Positions 1-7,291 of a stretch of DNA of 62,592 nt are shown piece after piece (positions within the stretch are counted from its first letter, which is position 1; every line of letters begins with the position of its first letter). Source of the DNA: Actinomycetota bacterium (GTDB lineage: Bacteria; Actinomycetota; Actinomycetes; Nanopelagicales; Nanopelagicaceae). The translations under genes were made by a program, and so were the position numbers. The stretch covers positions 1-62,592 of the forward strand of contig JAQBVO010000008.1 of the NCBI GenBank assembly GCA_027728065.1, given 5' to 3'. The notes beneath the pieces are model-generated. The model did no database searches. It saw nothing but the letters and a program-made list of their open reading frames with translations, and had not been told where the DNA came from.

Positions 1-18
1 AGGGTAATGACTGGACAT
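1..18 (-). CDS. Possible first codons of a minus-strand gene running off the left edge
   Basis: Read on the minus strand there is an AAGGAGAG ribosome-binding sequence (plus 22-29) followed at proper spacing by ATG (plus 16-18) and codons for M-S-S-H-Y-P to the edge. Only six codons are visible, so the product cannot be named. The good Shine-Dalgarno is the only support. Confidence 0.25.
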
Positions 19-51
19 ATTCTCTCCTTTTTAGAGGGTGGAAGTGTCTAG

Positions 52-336
52 TGTTTTTCGCTCAGGCCCGCCGCCTTATTAATCTGCGGATGGTGTTCAA
101 TGGGCGTCAATATCTCGGGAAATGCTTCTATTCGTACATACACAGATACTCACTTCTATGGAAGATCGTGGGGAGTTTACATCTTTACCTATCTATCTCT
201 TAGTGCAGTAGGAGCACCAATTTTGGGTTGGATAAACCAAAATTTCTCACCCAGAATTGCTGTGATATATGGGGCAGTTATGGCGCTGATGATGTCCTTG
301 TATGTGCTCATTCGCTTTCGTCCGGGGCGGCCATAG
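52..336 (+). pseudogene. C-terminal remnant of an MFS transporter
   Basis: The frame is open from just after a stop at 49-51. From about position 76 it reads like the last third of a drug/siderophore-type major facilitator: a membrane segment, then T-D-T-H-F-Y-G-R-S-W-G-V-Y, which matches the family pattern 'R-G-R-v-m-g-l-Y', then S-A-V-G-A-P-I-L-G-W and a final hydrophobic helix. A full transporter has about 400 residues and 12 helices; here only about 80 are left, and no other part is seen upstream in any frame. An ATG at 100 could start a 78-residue peptide but has no ribosome-binding site. I read it as a dead gene truncated by whatever brought in the neighbouring cassette. Confidence 0.6.
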
Positions 337-403
337 CCCGAAAACTGGAAATTAGGGGATTTCCACCTAAATCTTTAATTGATCAAAATTCTGCTGAAAA
401 CTC

Positions 404-431
404 TTGACATTCAAATTTTCCCTTGTAATTT
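404..431 (+). promoter_or_regulatory. Likely promoter of the sugar-transport operon
   Basis: A perfect TTGACA (404-409) is followed after 16 nt by the weak -10 candidate TAATTT (426-431). It stands 43 nt before the chosen start of the permease gene and directly before the palindrome at 436-453, the normal place for a repressor-controlled promoter. The -35 is convincing, the -10 less so. Confidence 0.45.
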
Positions 432-435
432 AGTT

Positions 436-453
436 TCTGGAATCAATTCCAGA
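436..453. promoter_or_regulatory. 18-bp palindrome, probable repressor operator
   Basis: TCTGGAAT-CA-ATTCCAGA has perfect 8-bp arms around a 2-bp centre. It lies immediately downstream of the putative -10 and about 20 nt before the permease start, so a bound dimer would block transcription. It lacks the central CG of most LacI operators and does not match the GTATAC core of many GntR sites. No regulator gene is visible nearby, so the cognate repressor is unknown. Confidence 0.6.
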
Positions 454-474
454 GCTTTTAGAAGAGGTGGCGTG

Positions 475-1467
475 TTGACCGAATTCACACCTGTGCTTAA
501 AGTTAAAAAGCGTTTCAAATTGCCTGAAGAGACGAGCGTGGTTATTGCCTTGCTCATTCTGATCGCGATTATTGGAGCACTTCGTCCAACTTTTTTGAAA
601 CCTGTTAACCTGCTGAATCTTTCCGCGAGTTATGCAATCGCCGCACTCCTTGCAGGATGCATTGTATTCCTCTTAGCCATGGGCGAGATCGACCTTTCAT
701 TTGGTTGGATTCTTAACCTCTCTGCTGTACTTGCTGGTTTAGCAATGATAGCCGGGGTCCCAATCTGGATCTCAGTATTTATAGGCATTGCCGCTGGTAC
801 TGCTATGGGTGCGCTCAACGGAGTCTTAACTGTTGTTATGCGATTACCGCTGATTATCGTAACGCTGGGAACAGCCTCCATTTTTCAAGGTACATCTCTT
901 ATCTCTAACAAATCAGGTTCCGTCGTTCCAACAGATAAAGAGATCACTGGGCATATTTTCTTTAGAGCTCTTGGTGGACAAATTGATTCGCCAGTACCAA
1001 TAATCCTAATTTTTGTGGTACTCGCATTCTTTGTGCTACATCTAACCTTGCATAAGACTCGCTTTGGTTATCGGATTCTTGCAATTGGAAGTAATCCTGA
1101 GGCGGCAAGGCTTGCTGGTATTCCCACTAAGAAGATCAAGATTCAAGTGTGTGCCTTGATGGGTGGCGTTTCTGGAGTAGGTGGCGTTCTTTTTCTCGGT
1201 TTCCGTGGGGCAGTCGATCCTTCAACTGGGGGTCAGATGCTTCTACCTGTCGTCGCGGCGGCGATCATTGGTGGCACACCACTCTCTGGAGGAGCAGGGA
1301 CTGTATGGGGCTCACTCTTCGGCGCATTAATTGTCGGCGTTATTGGAGTAGGTGTTGTCTTTATTGGCATAAATGCGGTCTGGGGAACTTTGGTTACAGG
1401 GTTAGTCATCATCTTTGCTATTGGCGTTGATCAGATTGTCCGTGTCCGAAAAAAACGTTTCAAATGA
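475..1467 (+). CDS. Sugar ABC transporter permease, RbsC/XylH type
   Basis: Membrane subunit of a carbohydrate uptake ABC transporter (BPD_transp_2 family). The 330 residues contain about nine or ten hydrophobic segments. The stretch M-G-E-I-D-L-S-F-G near residue 70 matches the family motif G-x-I-D-L-S, and E-A-A-R-L-A-G-I in the C-terminal half is the usual coupling region. I chose the TTG at 475, which has GAGGTG five nt upstream; a GTG at 472 is possible. Starting earlier would include the promoter and palindrome. It is the first gene of the cassette and is followed by its binding protein and ATPase. Rhamnose systems often have two permeases; only one is present here. Confidence 0.88.
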   Translation: MTEFTPVLKVKKRFKLPEETSVVIALLILIAIIGALRPTFLKPVNLLNLSASYAIAALLAGCIVFLLAMGEIDLSFGWILNLSAVLAGLAMIAGVPIWISVFIGIAAGTAMGALNGVLTVVMRLPLIIVTLGTASIFQGTSLISNKSGSVVPTDKEITGHIFFRALGGQIDSPVPIILIFVVLAFFVLHLTLHKTRFGYRILAIGSNPEAARLAGIPTKKIKIQVCALMGGVSGVGGVLFLGFRGAVDPSTGGQMLLPVVAAAIIGGTPLSGGAGTVWGSLFGALIVGVIGVGVVFIGINAVWGTLVTGLVIIFAIGVDQIVRVRKKRFK

Positions 1468-1528
1468 AGCAAGAAAATCACTCTGCCCAGAAGGGGTAGA
1501 AGCTGGATCGACTAAGAAAGGTAGACAG

Positions 1529-2635
1529 ATGAAAGAAAAACGCAAAAATCGGCTCCGTGTATTAGCCCTTGCAACAGCAATGGCAATTACAGCAGGCGGC
1601 CTAGTTTCGTGTAGTAATAGCGATGAAGCCGCTAGCGAAGAAGAACTCACTATCGGCTTTGTAGTGCATGTAATTGGTAACCCATTCATTCAACAGATTA
1701 TTGATGCCGCTGAAATGGCTGCTGCCGATCTTGGAGTAACTATTAAAGTTACGGGCCCGGCTGGTGCTGAAGGTGATGCGCAACTTGTTGCGGTGCAGAA
1801 CATAGCCGCCTCAGGTGTTGATGGAATTGCAACTTCGGTGCCTTCAGCATCTATGGTAAACGGCTTAAATGAAATTATCGAATCAGGAATTCCAATCGTT
1901 CAATTTAATGGTCTAGGAGTAGGCGTAAATGCCCCATACGTTGGCGAGAAGTCAGTTGCATCGGGTCGAATCCTCGGTCAGATGGTTCTTGACAAAATCG
2001 GCGGAACCAGCGCAAAGGGCAAAGTTATAGTTGGTAACTGCTATCCAGGATTCCCAGTTCTTGAAAATCGTCAAAAAGGTGTACTTGAAAGCCTAAGTCA
2101 AGCAGCTGGAATCAAAGTGGTGGGGCCATCGGATGTGAAGGTTGACGCAGCTGCAAACTTTGCTGCATGGCAAGGCCTTCTCGCCGCTAATTCAGATGCA
2201 CTAGCAATGGTAGGTCTCTGTGCACCAGATGTTGAGAGCATAGGAAAAGTCAATATTGCTGCAAAGAACACCAAGACAATCGGTGGCGGCTATGACCTCA
2301 CAGTAGGAAACCTTGAAGCACTAGCAAATGGTTCTGCGCATATCTCATTAGGCCAGACTCCATTTATTCAGGGCTACCTTCCTGTTTATATGTTGGTCGA
2401 CAGCATTAGGAAGAAAATCGCGATTAACAAGGCAGGATTTGTTGATGCAGGAACTGAAATTGTTACCGCAACTTCGGTAACAGAGCCTTTCGATCTTCCA
2501 GCATTAACTTTTGCTGATCTCCAAGCGATGGCAACATCGAAGGAGAAGACTCGTTCATATTACGAGCCGGTCGTTCAGGGCTACATCAAAAACTGGCAAG
2601 AAAACTTAAAGCCAATTTCTGACGAGTCTTCCTGA
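1529..2635 (+). CDS. Sugar-binding lipoprotein of the ABC transporter
   Basis: Substrate-binding protein of the periplasmic-binding-protein-4/RbsB class, 368 residues. A basic N-terminus and hydrophobic stretch end in the lipobox L-V-S-C with the lipidated cysteine at residue 28, so it should be anchored outside the membrane. The mature part starts with L-T-I-G-F-V-V-H-V-I-G-N-P-F, typical of the first beta strand and ligand loop of ribose/xylose/rhamnose binders, and D-G-I-A-T-S-V-P near residue 100 is the second typical loop. The ATG at 1529 is preceded by a weak AAGG and begins the signal peptide directly; upstream codons in frame would overlap the permease end. The sugar is not readable from sequence, but the mutarotase gene downstream suggests a 6-deoxyhexose. 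Confidence 0.85.
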   Translation: MKEKRKNRLRVLALATAMAITAGGLVSCSNSDEAASEEELTIGFVVHVIGNPFIQQIIDAAEMAAADLGVTIKVTGPAGAEGDAQLVAVQNIAASGVDGIATSVPSASMVNGLNEIIESGIPIVQFNGLGVGVNAPYVGEKSVASGRILGQMVLDKIGGTSAKGKVIVGNCYPGFPVLENRQKGVLESLSQAAGIKVVGPSDVKVDAAANFAAWQGLLAANSDALAMVGLCAPDVESIGKVNIAAKNTKTIGGGYDLTVGNLEALANGSAHISLGQTPFIQGYLPVYMLVDSIRKKIAINKAGFVDAGTEIVTATSVTEPFDLPALTFADLQAMATSKEKTRSYYEPVVQGYIKNWQENLKPISDESS

Positions 2636-2672
2636 TTGATCGTTAAAACAGTTGTAAATCGGAGGTGGTAAG

Positions 2673-4196
2673 TTGAACGGAGATCACGACATGAGTAGTG
2701 CAAGTACTCATGGAGTGATCTCCGTTCGATCACTTTCAAAGCGTTATGGCGGCGTTCAAGCCCTTGATAGCCTGGATTTAGATTTGGGACGAAACATGGT
2801 CCATGCCATCGTTGGCGAAAACGGCGCCGGTAAATCGACCTTTATGAAGATTCTTTCCGGTGGGGTTATCGCAGATTCAGGTACCATTGAAATTGATGGA
2901 GTGATTTATCCACAGATAACTGTCTCGTTGGCTCGCGAACTTGGTATCGGCATAATGTATCAGGAGTTACGCCTCTTCCAGCATAGAGATGTATTGACTA
3001 ATCTCTTTCCTGACCGCGAAATTCGTCGTGGTATGTTCATTGCTCGCAAGGAAATGGAAGAAATTGCTCGCCCAGTGTTGCAAGCAATTGGGCTTAAAGT
3101 TGATCTTTATGCCACTTTGGGTGATTTAGCAATCTCAGATCAACAATTAATTGAATTAGCTCGAGTAATGATTGAGAAGCCATCACTTTTAATCTTGGAT
3201 GAACCGACTTCTGCATTAAATGCTCGTGAAAGTGAGCGTTTACTTGAATTGGTTAGACAATTACCCGCACAAGGCACAACAGTTGTTTATGTTTCACATC
3301 GATTAGATGAAGTTTTTGCTGTAGCAAATCAAATCTCGGTCATGCGCAATGGCTCTCTCGTATTCTCACGCCCAACGACTGAGTTAGATCGTTTAACGGT
3401 AATTGCAGGAATTGTTGGTGAAGAGAAATCAGAGCGAATTAGTCGTGACTCTAAACATTCAAATGTAGCGGTAGGGGGAGTTAATTTATTGCAAGTTGAA
3501 AGCCTTAAGAACTTCGGCCAGATTCGTGATATTTCCTTAACAGTGCGCGCCGGTGAAATCGTTGGTGTTGCTGGTTTAATTGGGTCAGGGGCAGATGAAC
3601 TACTTGAAACCCTTTTCGGAGCCAAACCAATATCTTCTGGCGTTATTACTCTTGAAGGAAAGATACAAGACTCGCCTTCTACTCAGAATTCGGTTAAGGA
3701 AAAAGTTGCGCTAGTCCCCGCTGATAGAAAACGGGTTGGTTTAATGATGGATCGGAGTGTGGAGGACAATTTCTCACATGTTGCCGTAGGGGGGCATACC
3801 AATGGAACTGTGCTCATCACAAAAGCAGGATTGACGGCGCGCGCTGCACGCTTAGTTGAGCGCTTTGATGTAAAGACTGAGAACCTGGATATTCGGGTAG
3901 GAAACCTCTCTGGGGGAAATCAGCAGAAGGTTGTGATTGGTAAGTGGTTAGAAATTAACCCACGTCTCGTCTTGCTAGATGATCCGACTCGAGGAGTTGA
4001 TATTGGGGCTAAATCCGAACTTTTCCGTCTCGTCCGCGAGATGGCCGATTCGGGGAAAGGGGTTCTCTTCCGTTCGACCGAGATTGCAGAGTTAACTTAT
4101 CTTTGTGATAGGACTTATGTTATAAAAAATGGAGTCACAACCAGAGAAGTTTCAGATGTTGGTGAAGCAGAGCTGATTAAACTAATAAATGAATAA
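2673..4196 (+). CDS. Sugar ABC transporter ATP-binding protein, two-domain RbsA/XylG type
   Basis: Energizing subunit of 507 residues with two nucleotide-binding domains. Domain 1 has Walker A G-E-N-G-A-G-K-S-T (near residue 48), the usual degenerate signature I-S-D-Q-Q and Walker B L-L-I-L-D-E-P-T. Domain 2 has the typical degenerate Walker A (G-L-I-G-S-G-A-D-E), an intact signature L-S-G-G-N-Q-Q and L-V-L-L-D-D-P-T-R-G-V-D. This one-good, one-altered arrangement is normal for RbsA/XylG/AraG. A very strong GGAGGTGG at 2661-2668 sits 4 nt before the TTG at 2673. An ATG at 2691 is too far from it. The start codon is therefore probably TTG. Confidence 0.9.
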   Translation: MNGDHDMSSASTHGVISVRSLSKRYGGVQALDSLDLDLGRNMVHAIVGENGAGKSTFMKILSGGVIADSGTIEIDGVIYPQITVSLARELGIGIMYQELRLFQHRDVLTNLFPDREIRRGMFIARKEMEEIARPVLQAIGLKVDLYATLGDLAISDQQLIELARVMIEKPSLLILDEPTSALNARESERLLELVRQLPAQGTTVVYVSHRLDEVFAVANQISVMRNGSLVFSRPTTELDRLTVIAGIVGEEKSERISRDSKHSNVAVGGVNLLQVESLKNFGQIRDISLTVRAGEIVGVAGLIGSGADELLETLFGAKPISSGVITLEGKIQDSPSTQNSVKEKVALVPADRKRVGLMMDRSVEDNFSHVAVGGHTNGTVLITKAGLTARAARLVERFDVKTENLDIRVGNLSGGNQQKVVIGKWLEINPRLVLLDDPTRGVDIGAKSELFRLVREMADSGKGVLFRSTEIAELTYLCDRTYVIKNGVTTREVSDVGEAELIKLINE

Positions 4197-4238
4197 ATAG
4201 AGTAAGCAAAATAGGAAAAACTAGAATAAGGAGATGAA

Positions 4239-4559
4239 ATGATTAAACGAGCTTTTATCATGAAATTAAAGCCAGGGGGGCTAGCTGAGTACAAGCGTCT
4301 TCATAGTGAAATCTGGCCAGAGTTAGTTGCAGAGATCAAACGTCAAGGAATCGCGCAAATTACCATTTTTGAAAATGATCCAATGCTCTTTCTATATTCT
4401 GAAATTTCAGATTCTGATGCATGGGATCGCCTTTGGCACGCTGAGATTCACGATAAATGGAGTGAGTACATGGCACCGCTTATGGAATTTAACTCTGATG
4501 GGATAGTTGATTCCAGCGAAGTCCGCGAAGTATTTAACCTTCGTACTAATACAAATTAA
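4239..4559 (+). CDS. L-rhamnose mutarotase family protein (RhaM/DUF718)
   Basis: Small cytoplasmic enzyme of 106 residues that interconverts the alpha and beta anomers of L-rhamnose or a related 6-deoxyhexose after uptake. It matches the family from the first residues: R-A-F-I-M-K-L-K-P-G, then E-Y-K-R-L-H-S-E-I-W-P-E-L. Tyr18 and His22 fall at the positions of the catalytic residues known in the E. coli enzyme. AAGGAG lies 5 nt before the ATG. It sits between the transporter and two dehydrogenases, and is the best clue to the sugar imported. Family members also act on L-fucose, so substrate identity stays open. Confidence 0.85.
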   Translation: MIKRAFIMKLKPGGLAEYKRLHSEIWPELVAEIKRQGIAQITIFENDPMLFLYSEISDSDAWDRLWHAEIHDKWSEYMAPLMEFNSDGIVDSSEVREVFNLRTNTN

Positions 4560-4568
4560 AAGCAAAAA

Positions 4569-5375
4569 ATGGTAAAGAGCCATATTGCACTTGTCACTGG
4601 GGCAAGTAGGGGTTTAGGCCGCGAGATTGCAATCGGCCTTGCCAGAGATGGTTACAGAGTTCTCGCTGTTGCCCGGAGTAAATCCGCTCTTGATTCACTT
4701 GTTGAAGATCATCCGGGTTCAATCTTTGCTTATGAAGCCGATGTGAGCGATAACAAAACTGTTGAACAGTTAGCTAAGAGAGTAAAGAAAGAGCAAGGAA
4801 CTATCCAGGTTCTTGTTAATGCTGCTGGAGTTTTTGGGCCCATTGATCTGATTCAGAATAGTGATCCTGAACAATGGGCAAAGACAATTCTGATTGACAC
4901 TTTGGCACCATATTTCACCACCCGTGTTTTTCTTGCCGGTATGCTAGAGAAACGGTGGGGAAGAATTATCAATCTCAGTTCCGCAGCATCACTACATCCC
5001 CCAGGCTCCCTCAATAGTGCCTATGGAACTGCAAAAGTTGCGCTCAATCAATTTACTCGCCATCTCGCTGCAGAAATTTCAGGGTCTGGAGTAACTGCAA
5101 ATGTGATTCATCCTGGTGATGTGAAAACACAGATGTGGGCTGATATTAAAGAGAAAGCGCTCGCGTTAGGTGAAACCGGAAAGGATTACACTTCCTGGGT
5201 TGACTGGGTTGCGGAAACCGGTGGTGATGATTCGAAGAAGGCAATGGAACTTGTTCTTGAAATTGTCTCATCCTCTTACGATTTGATTAATGGGCGATTC
5301 TTATGGATTCGCGAACCGCTTCAGGCTCCTATTGCAAGCTGGGAAGATCCCGTTGATGCCAGGCCGTGGAAATAA
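4569..5375 (+). CDS. Short-chain dehydrogenase/reductase
   Basis: NAD(P)-dependent oxidoreductase of 268 residues with a Rossmann fold. The cofactor motif T-G-A-S-R-G-L-G is at residues 10-17, N-A-A-G near 90, a catalytic serine in L-S-S-A-A-S and the Y-G-T-A-K active site near 155. The C-terminus carries a longer tail (R-F-L-W-I-R-E-P) than a minimal member. It lies 9 nt after the mutarotase gene with no clear ribosome-binding site, so it is probably translated by coupling. In the non-phosphorylated rhamnose/fucose routes the first step is a dehydrogenation by an SDR enzyme; this gene could do that, but motif data alone do not show it. Confidence 0.85.
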   Translation: MVKSHIALVTGASRGLGREIAIGLARDGYRVLAVARSKSALDSLVEDHPGSIFAYEADVSDNKTVEQLAKRVKKEQGTIQVLVNAAGVFGPIDLIQNSDPEQWAKTILIDTLAPYFTTRVFLAGMLEKRWGRIINLSSAASLHPPGSLNSAYGTAKVALNQFTRHLAAEISGSGVTANVIHPGDVKTQMWADIKEKALALGETGKDYTSWVDWVAETGGDDSKKAMELVLEIVSSSYDLINGRFLWIREPLQAPIASWEDPVDARPWK

Positions 5376-5377
5376 AT

Positions 5378-6112
5378 ATGACAAAGGCCAAGACTGCACT
5401 CATTACTGGTGCTTCGCGCGGTATTGGCTATGGAGTTGCGTTGCGGTTAGCGCAGGAGGGAATTAAAACTGCAATCGTCGGGAGAGATCGTAAAAGAATC
5501 GAGGAAGCAGCAAAAAAAATTACTGAAGTTGCGGGTATGCAAACACTTGCAGTCGTTGGCGATGTTTCTATTTGGAGTGACTGCGTTAGTGTCGTAGAAG
5601 AAGTTGCAAAGGAGTTTGATTCTATAGATGTACTTGTTCCCAATGCTGGAGTTGGAGTCATTGGGTCAGTAGAGGAGTCAAATCCTTTAGACTGGGCGGT
5701 GATGATGGAAACTAATTACTTAGGCACCGCGCACATTGTTAAAGCTGTATTACCTGTAATGCAAAGACAAGGCACAGGAGATGTGGTGGCAATTGTTTCA
5801 GCTGGGGGTACTAAAGGTTATCCAGAATGGTCAGGGTATTGCGCAACCAAGTGGGCAGTTATGGGATTTATGGATAGCTTTGCGCAAGAAGTCATTACGC
5901 AAGGAATTCGTGTTTCAACACTATGTCCCGGTGGAGTCGATACAGTTTTTTGGGATAACCTCAATAAAGATATGTACAGTGCAGGATCTGTTGGACGGAG
6001 CAAGTTAATGAGTCCAGCAGATGTGGCCGAACTAGTGATGCTTCAAATTAATCTGCCGCGTAATGTATTGCTCAAGAACGCGCTGTTTTTCCCTACAAAT
6101 GAATGGCATTAA
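5378..6112 (+). CDS. Short-chain dehydrogenase/reductase (second)
   Basis: A second SDR enzyme of 244 residues with T-G-A-S-R-G-I-G near the N-terminus, N-A-G-V-G near residue 85 and the active site Y-C-A-T-K near 155. It is clearly a different subfamily from its neighbour, so this is not a recent tandem copy. The ATG at 5378 follows the previous stop by 2 nt and is preferred to a GTG at 5366 that would overlap it. In non-phosphorylated deoxysugar pathways a second dehydrogenase acts on the keto-deoxy acid; that role is only a suggestion. The dehydratase and aldolase or hydrolase steps of such a route are not in the window. Confidence 0.85.
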   Translation: MTKAKTALITGASRGIGYGVALRLAQEGIKTAIVGRDRKRIEEAAKKITEVAGMQTLAVVGDVSIWSDCVSVVEEVAKEFDSIDVLVPNAGVGVIGSVEESNPLDWAVMMETNYLGTAHIVKAVLPVMQRQGTGDVVAIVSAGGTKGYPEWSGYCATKWAVMGFMDSFAQEVITQGIRVSTLCPGGVDTVFWDNLNKDMYSAGSVGRSKLMSPADVAELVMLQINLPRNVLLKNALFFPTNEWH

Positions 6113-6188
6113 AAAGCATGCGCTCAATCAAGCCCTAGATCCCCGAGGCATTCTTAACCCTGGGAAAATCTTCACCACAGGCCGCTAA
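6099..6188 (+). pseudogene. C-terminal tail of a FAD-linked oxidase (relic)
   Basis: The frame ending at TAA 6186-6188 reads L-N-Q-A-L-D-P-R-G-I-L-N-P-G-K-I-F before the stop. The A-L-D-P-x-G-I-L-N-P-G-K-I-F block is the C-terminal signature of GlcD/DLD-type FAD-binding oxidases, proteins of about 450 residues. Nothing of the upstream 95% is present; the frame runs into the end of the preceding dehydrogenase, where an ATG at 6099 may start a 29-residue peptide by chance. It marks a deletion or insertion junction between the sugar cassette and older sequence. Confidence 0.7.
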
Positions 6189-6239
6189 ATTTTCGCCAAA
6201 ACCCTTGGCGCTCCCACCAAGAAGACCTAATATCCCGTG

Positions 6240-6249
6240 TTGTATACAA
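6240..6249. promoter_or_regulatory. TTGTATACAA palindrome, GntR/FCD-type operator core
   Basis: A perfect 10-bp palindrome with the GTATAC core typical of sites for FadR/FCD-class GntR regulators (seen for lactate, vanillate and sugar-acid regulators). It lies between the oxidase relic and the esterase end, not in front of any intact gene, so it may be a fossil of a lost promoter. A 10-bp palindrome can also arise by chance. Confidence 0.4.
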
Positions 6250-6300
6250 GTTGGAATACGAATGGAGCCCCGGTGATTATGAGCGTGTGTTCTTCAAACA

Positions 6301-7227
6301 CTACTTAATAGCTTTCACTATCTGTTCGCTTAGCCATTTTCGAAGATTATAAGCATCATCGACCATGAAACCATGGCCAAAGAAACCATGAATCATTCCT
6401 GGATACTCCTTCAAAGTTACTGGGATTCCAGCTTTTTCTAATGCAGCTGCGTAGTTGGCACCTTCATCACGCAAGACATCGTGCTCTGCTAGTGCAATGA
6501 TTGCTGGAGCAACATTCTTAAAATCTGTTGCTCGCGCAGGAACTGCATATTCGTTACGCAAGTGTTCTTCTGGCACATAGAGTCCCCAACACCATTGCAT
6601 ACCGACTTTTTCTAAACCAAAACCAGTTTGGTGGGCTAGGTAGGACGGGGATTCAAAATCTGTATCTAGGCATGGATAGATAAGCATTTGATAAGCCAGC
6701 TTCACATTGCCTGTAAAAGCAGCTTTGAGTGCAACTGCAGCAGCTAAATTGCCACCTGCACTATCACCTCCCACACCAATCTTTGCCGGATCAATTCCAA
6801 AGCGTTCCGCATTTTTAGCAACCCACAACAATCCGGTATAACAATCATCAAAAGGAATTGGGAACGGATGTTCAGGTGCTTTTTGATAGTTAATTCCAAT
6901 AACTACAAATCCAGTTTCGGCTGCGATGTTAGACATCTGTGCTGCATATCGAAGCGTCCAGCTAAACACCCAACCACCACCATGAAAATAAACCAGAGCA
7001 GGAGCATTAGATTTAAGGTTTTTAGGGCGATAAATCACTGCATGAAGATCAGCTGTGGGGGAAGTGAAATAGGTATGTTCAGTATGAACATCATCAGAGA
7101 GTGGGCCTGCATACTTTAAGTAGTTAGTCCAATCAGCTCGACGTTCTTCTAGCGTTGCTTCAACTGGCAATGGGTTGTTAATAGCGGTGTATTCAAGGAA
7201 AGCCTTAGCCTGTGGATGAATTGTCAT
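6301..7227 (-). CDS. Alpha/beta hydrolase, hormone-sensitive-lipase type esterase
   Basis: Carboxylesterase of 308 residues, probably cytoplasmic as there is no signal peptide. The HSL-family oxyanion motif H-G-G-G-W near residue 82 and the nucleophile G-D-S-A-G-G with Ser near 156 are both clear. The acid is probably the Asp of E-H-D-V-L-R-D, and the base the His of M-I-H-G-F near the end. Substrates of the family are short-chain esters, so a specific role cannot be set. The ATG at 7227 is favoured over a GTG at 7233 because a TATCGT hexamer ends 7 nt before it, as at leaderless genes elsewhere. It is a single gene facing the cassette. Confidence 0.87.
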   Translation of the reverse strand: MTIHPQAKAFLEYTAINNPLPVEATLEERRADWTNYLKYAGPLSDDVHTEHTYFTSPTADLHAVIYRPKNLKSNAPALVYFHGGGWVFSWTLRYAAQMSNIAAETGFVVIGINYQKAPEHPFPIPFDDCYTGLLWVAKNAERFGIDPAKIGVGGDSAGGNLAAAVALKAAFTGNVKLAYQMLIYPCLDTDFESPSYLAHQTGFGLEKVGMQWCWGLYVPEEHLRNEYAVPARATDFKNVAPAIIALAEHDVLRDEGANYAAALEKAGIPVTLKEYPGMIHGFFGHGFMVDDAYNLRKWLSEQIVKAIK

Positions 7228-7234
7228 GGGCACT

Positions 7235-7240
7235 ACGATA
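7235..7240 (-). promoter_or_regulatory. -10 element of the esterase gene
   Basis: TATCGT on the minus strand, 7 nt before the ATG at 7227. This places the transcription start at or next to the start codon. Confidence 0.5.
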
Positions 7241-7291
7241 ATCTAAATTACAACGGCTATCGCTGTTCTCCAGGAACACTTACGCTCAATG

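Noticed and set aside
379-474. N-terminal extension of the sugar permease from an upstream start
   Set aside because: It would place the TTGACA promoter element and the 18-bp palindrome inside the gene and shows no family-like sequence; TTG 475 has a good ribosome-binding site.
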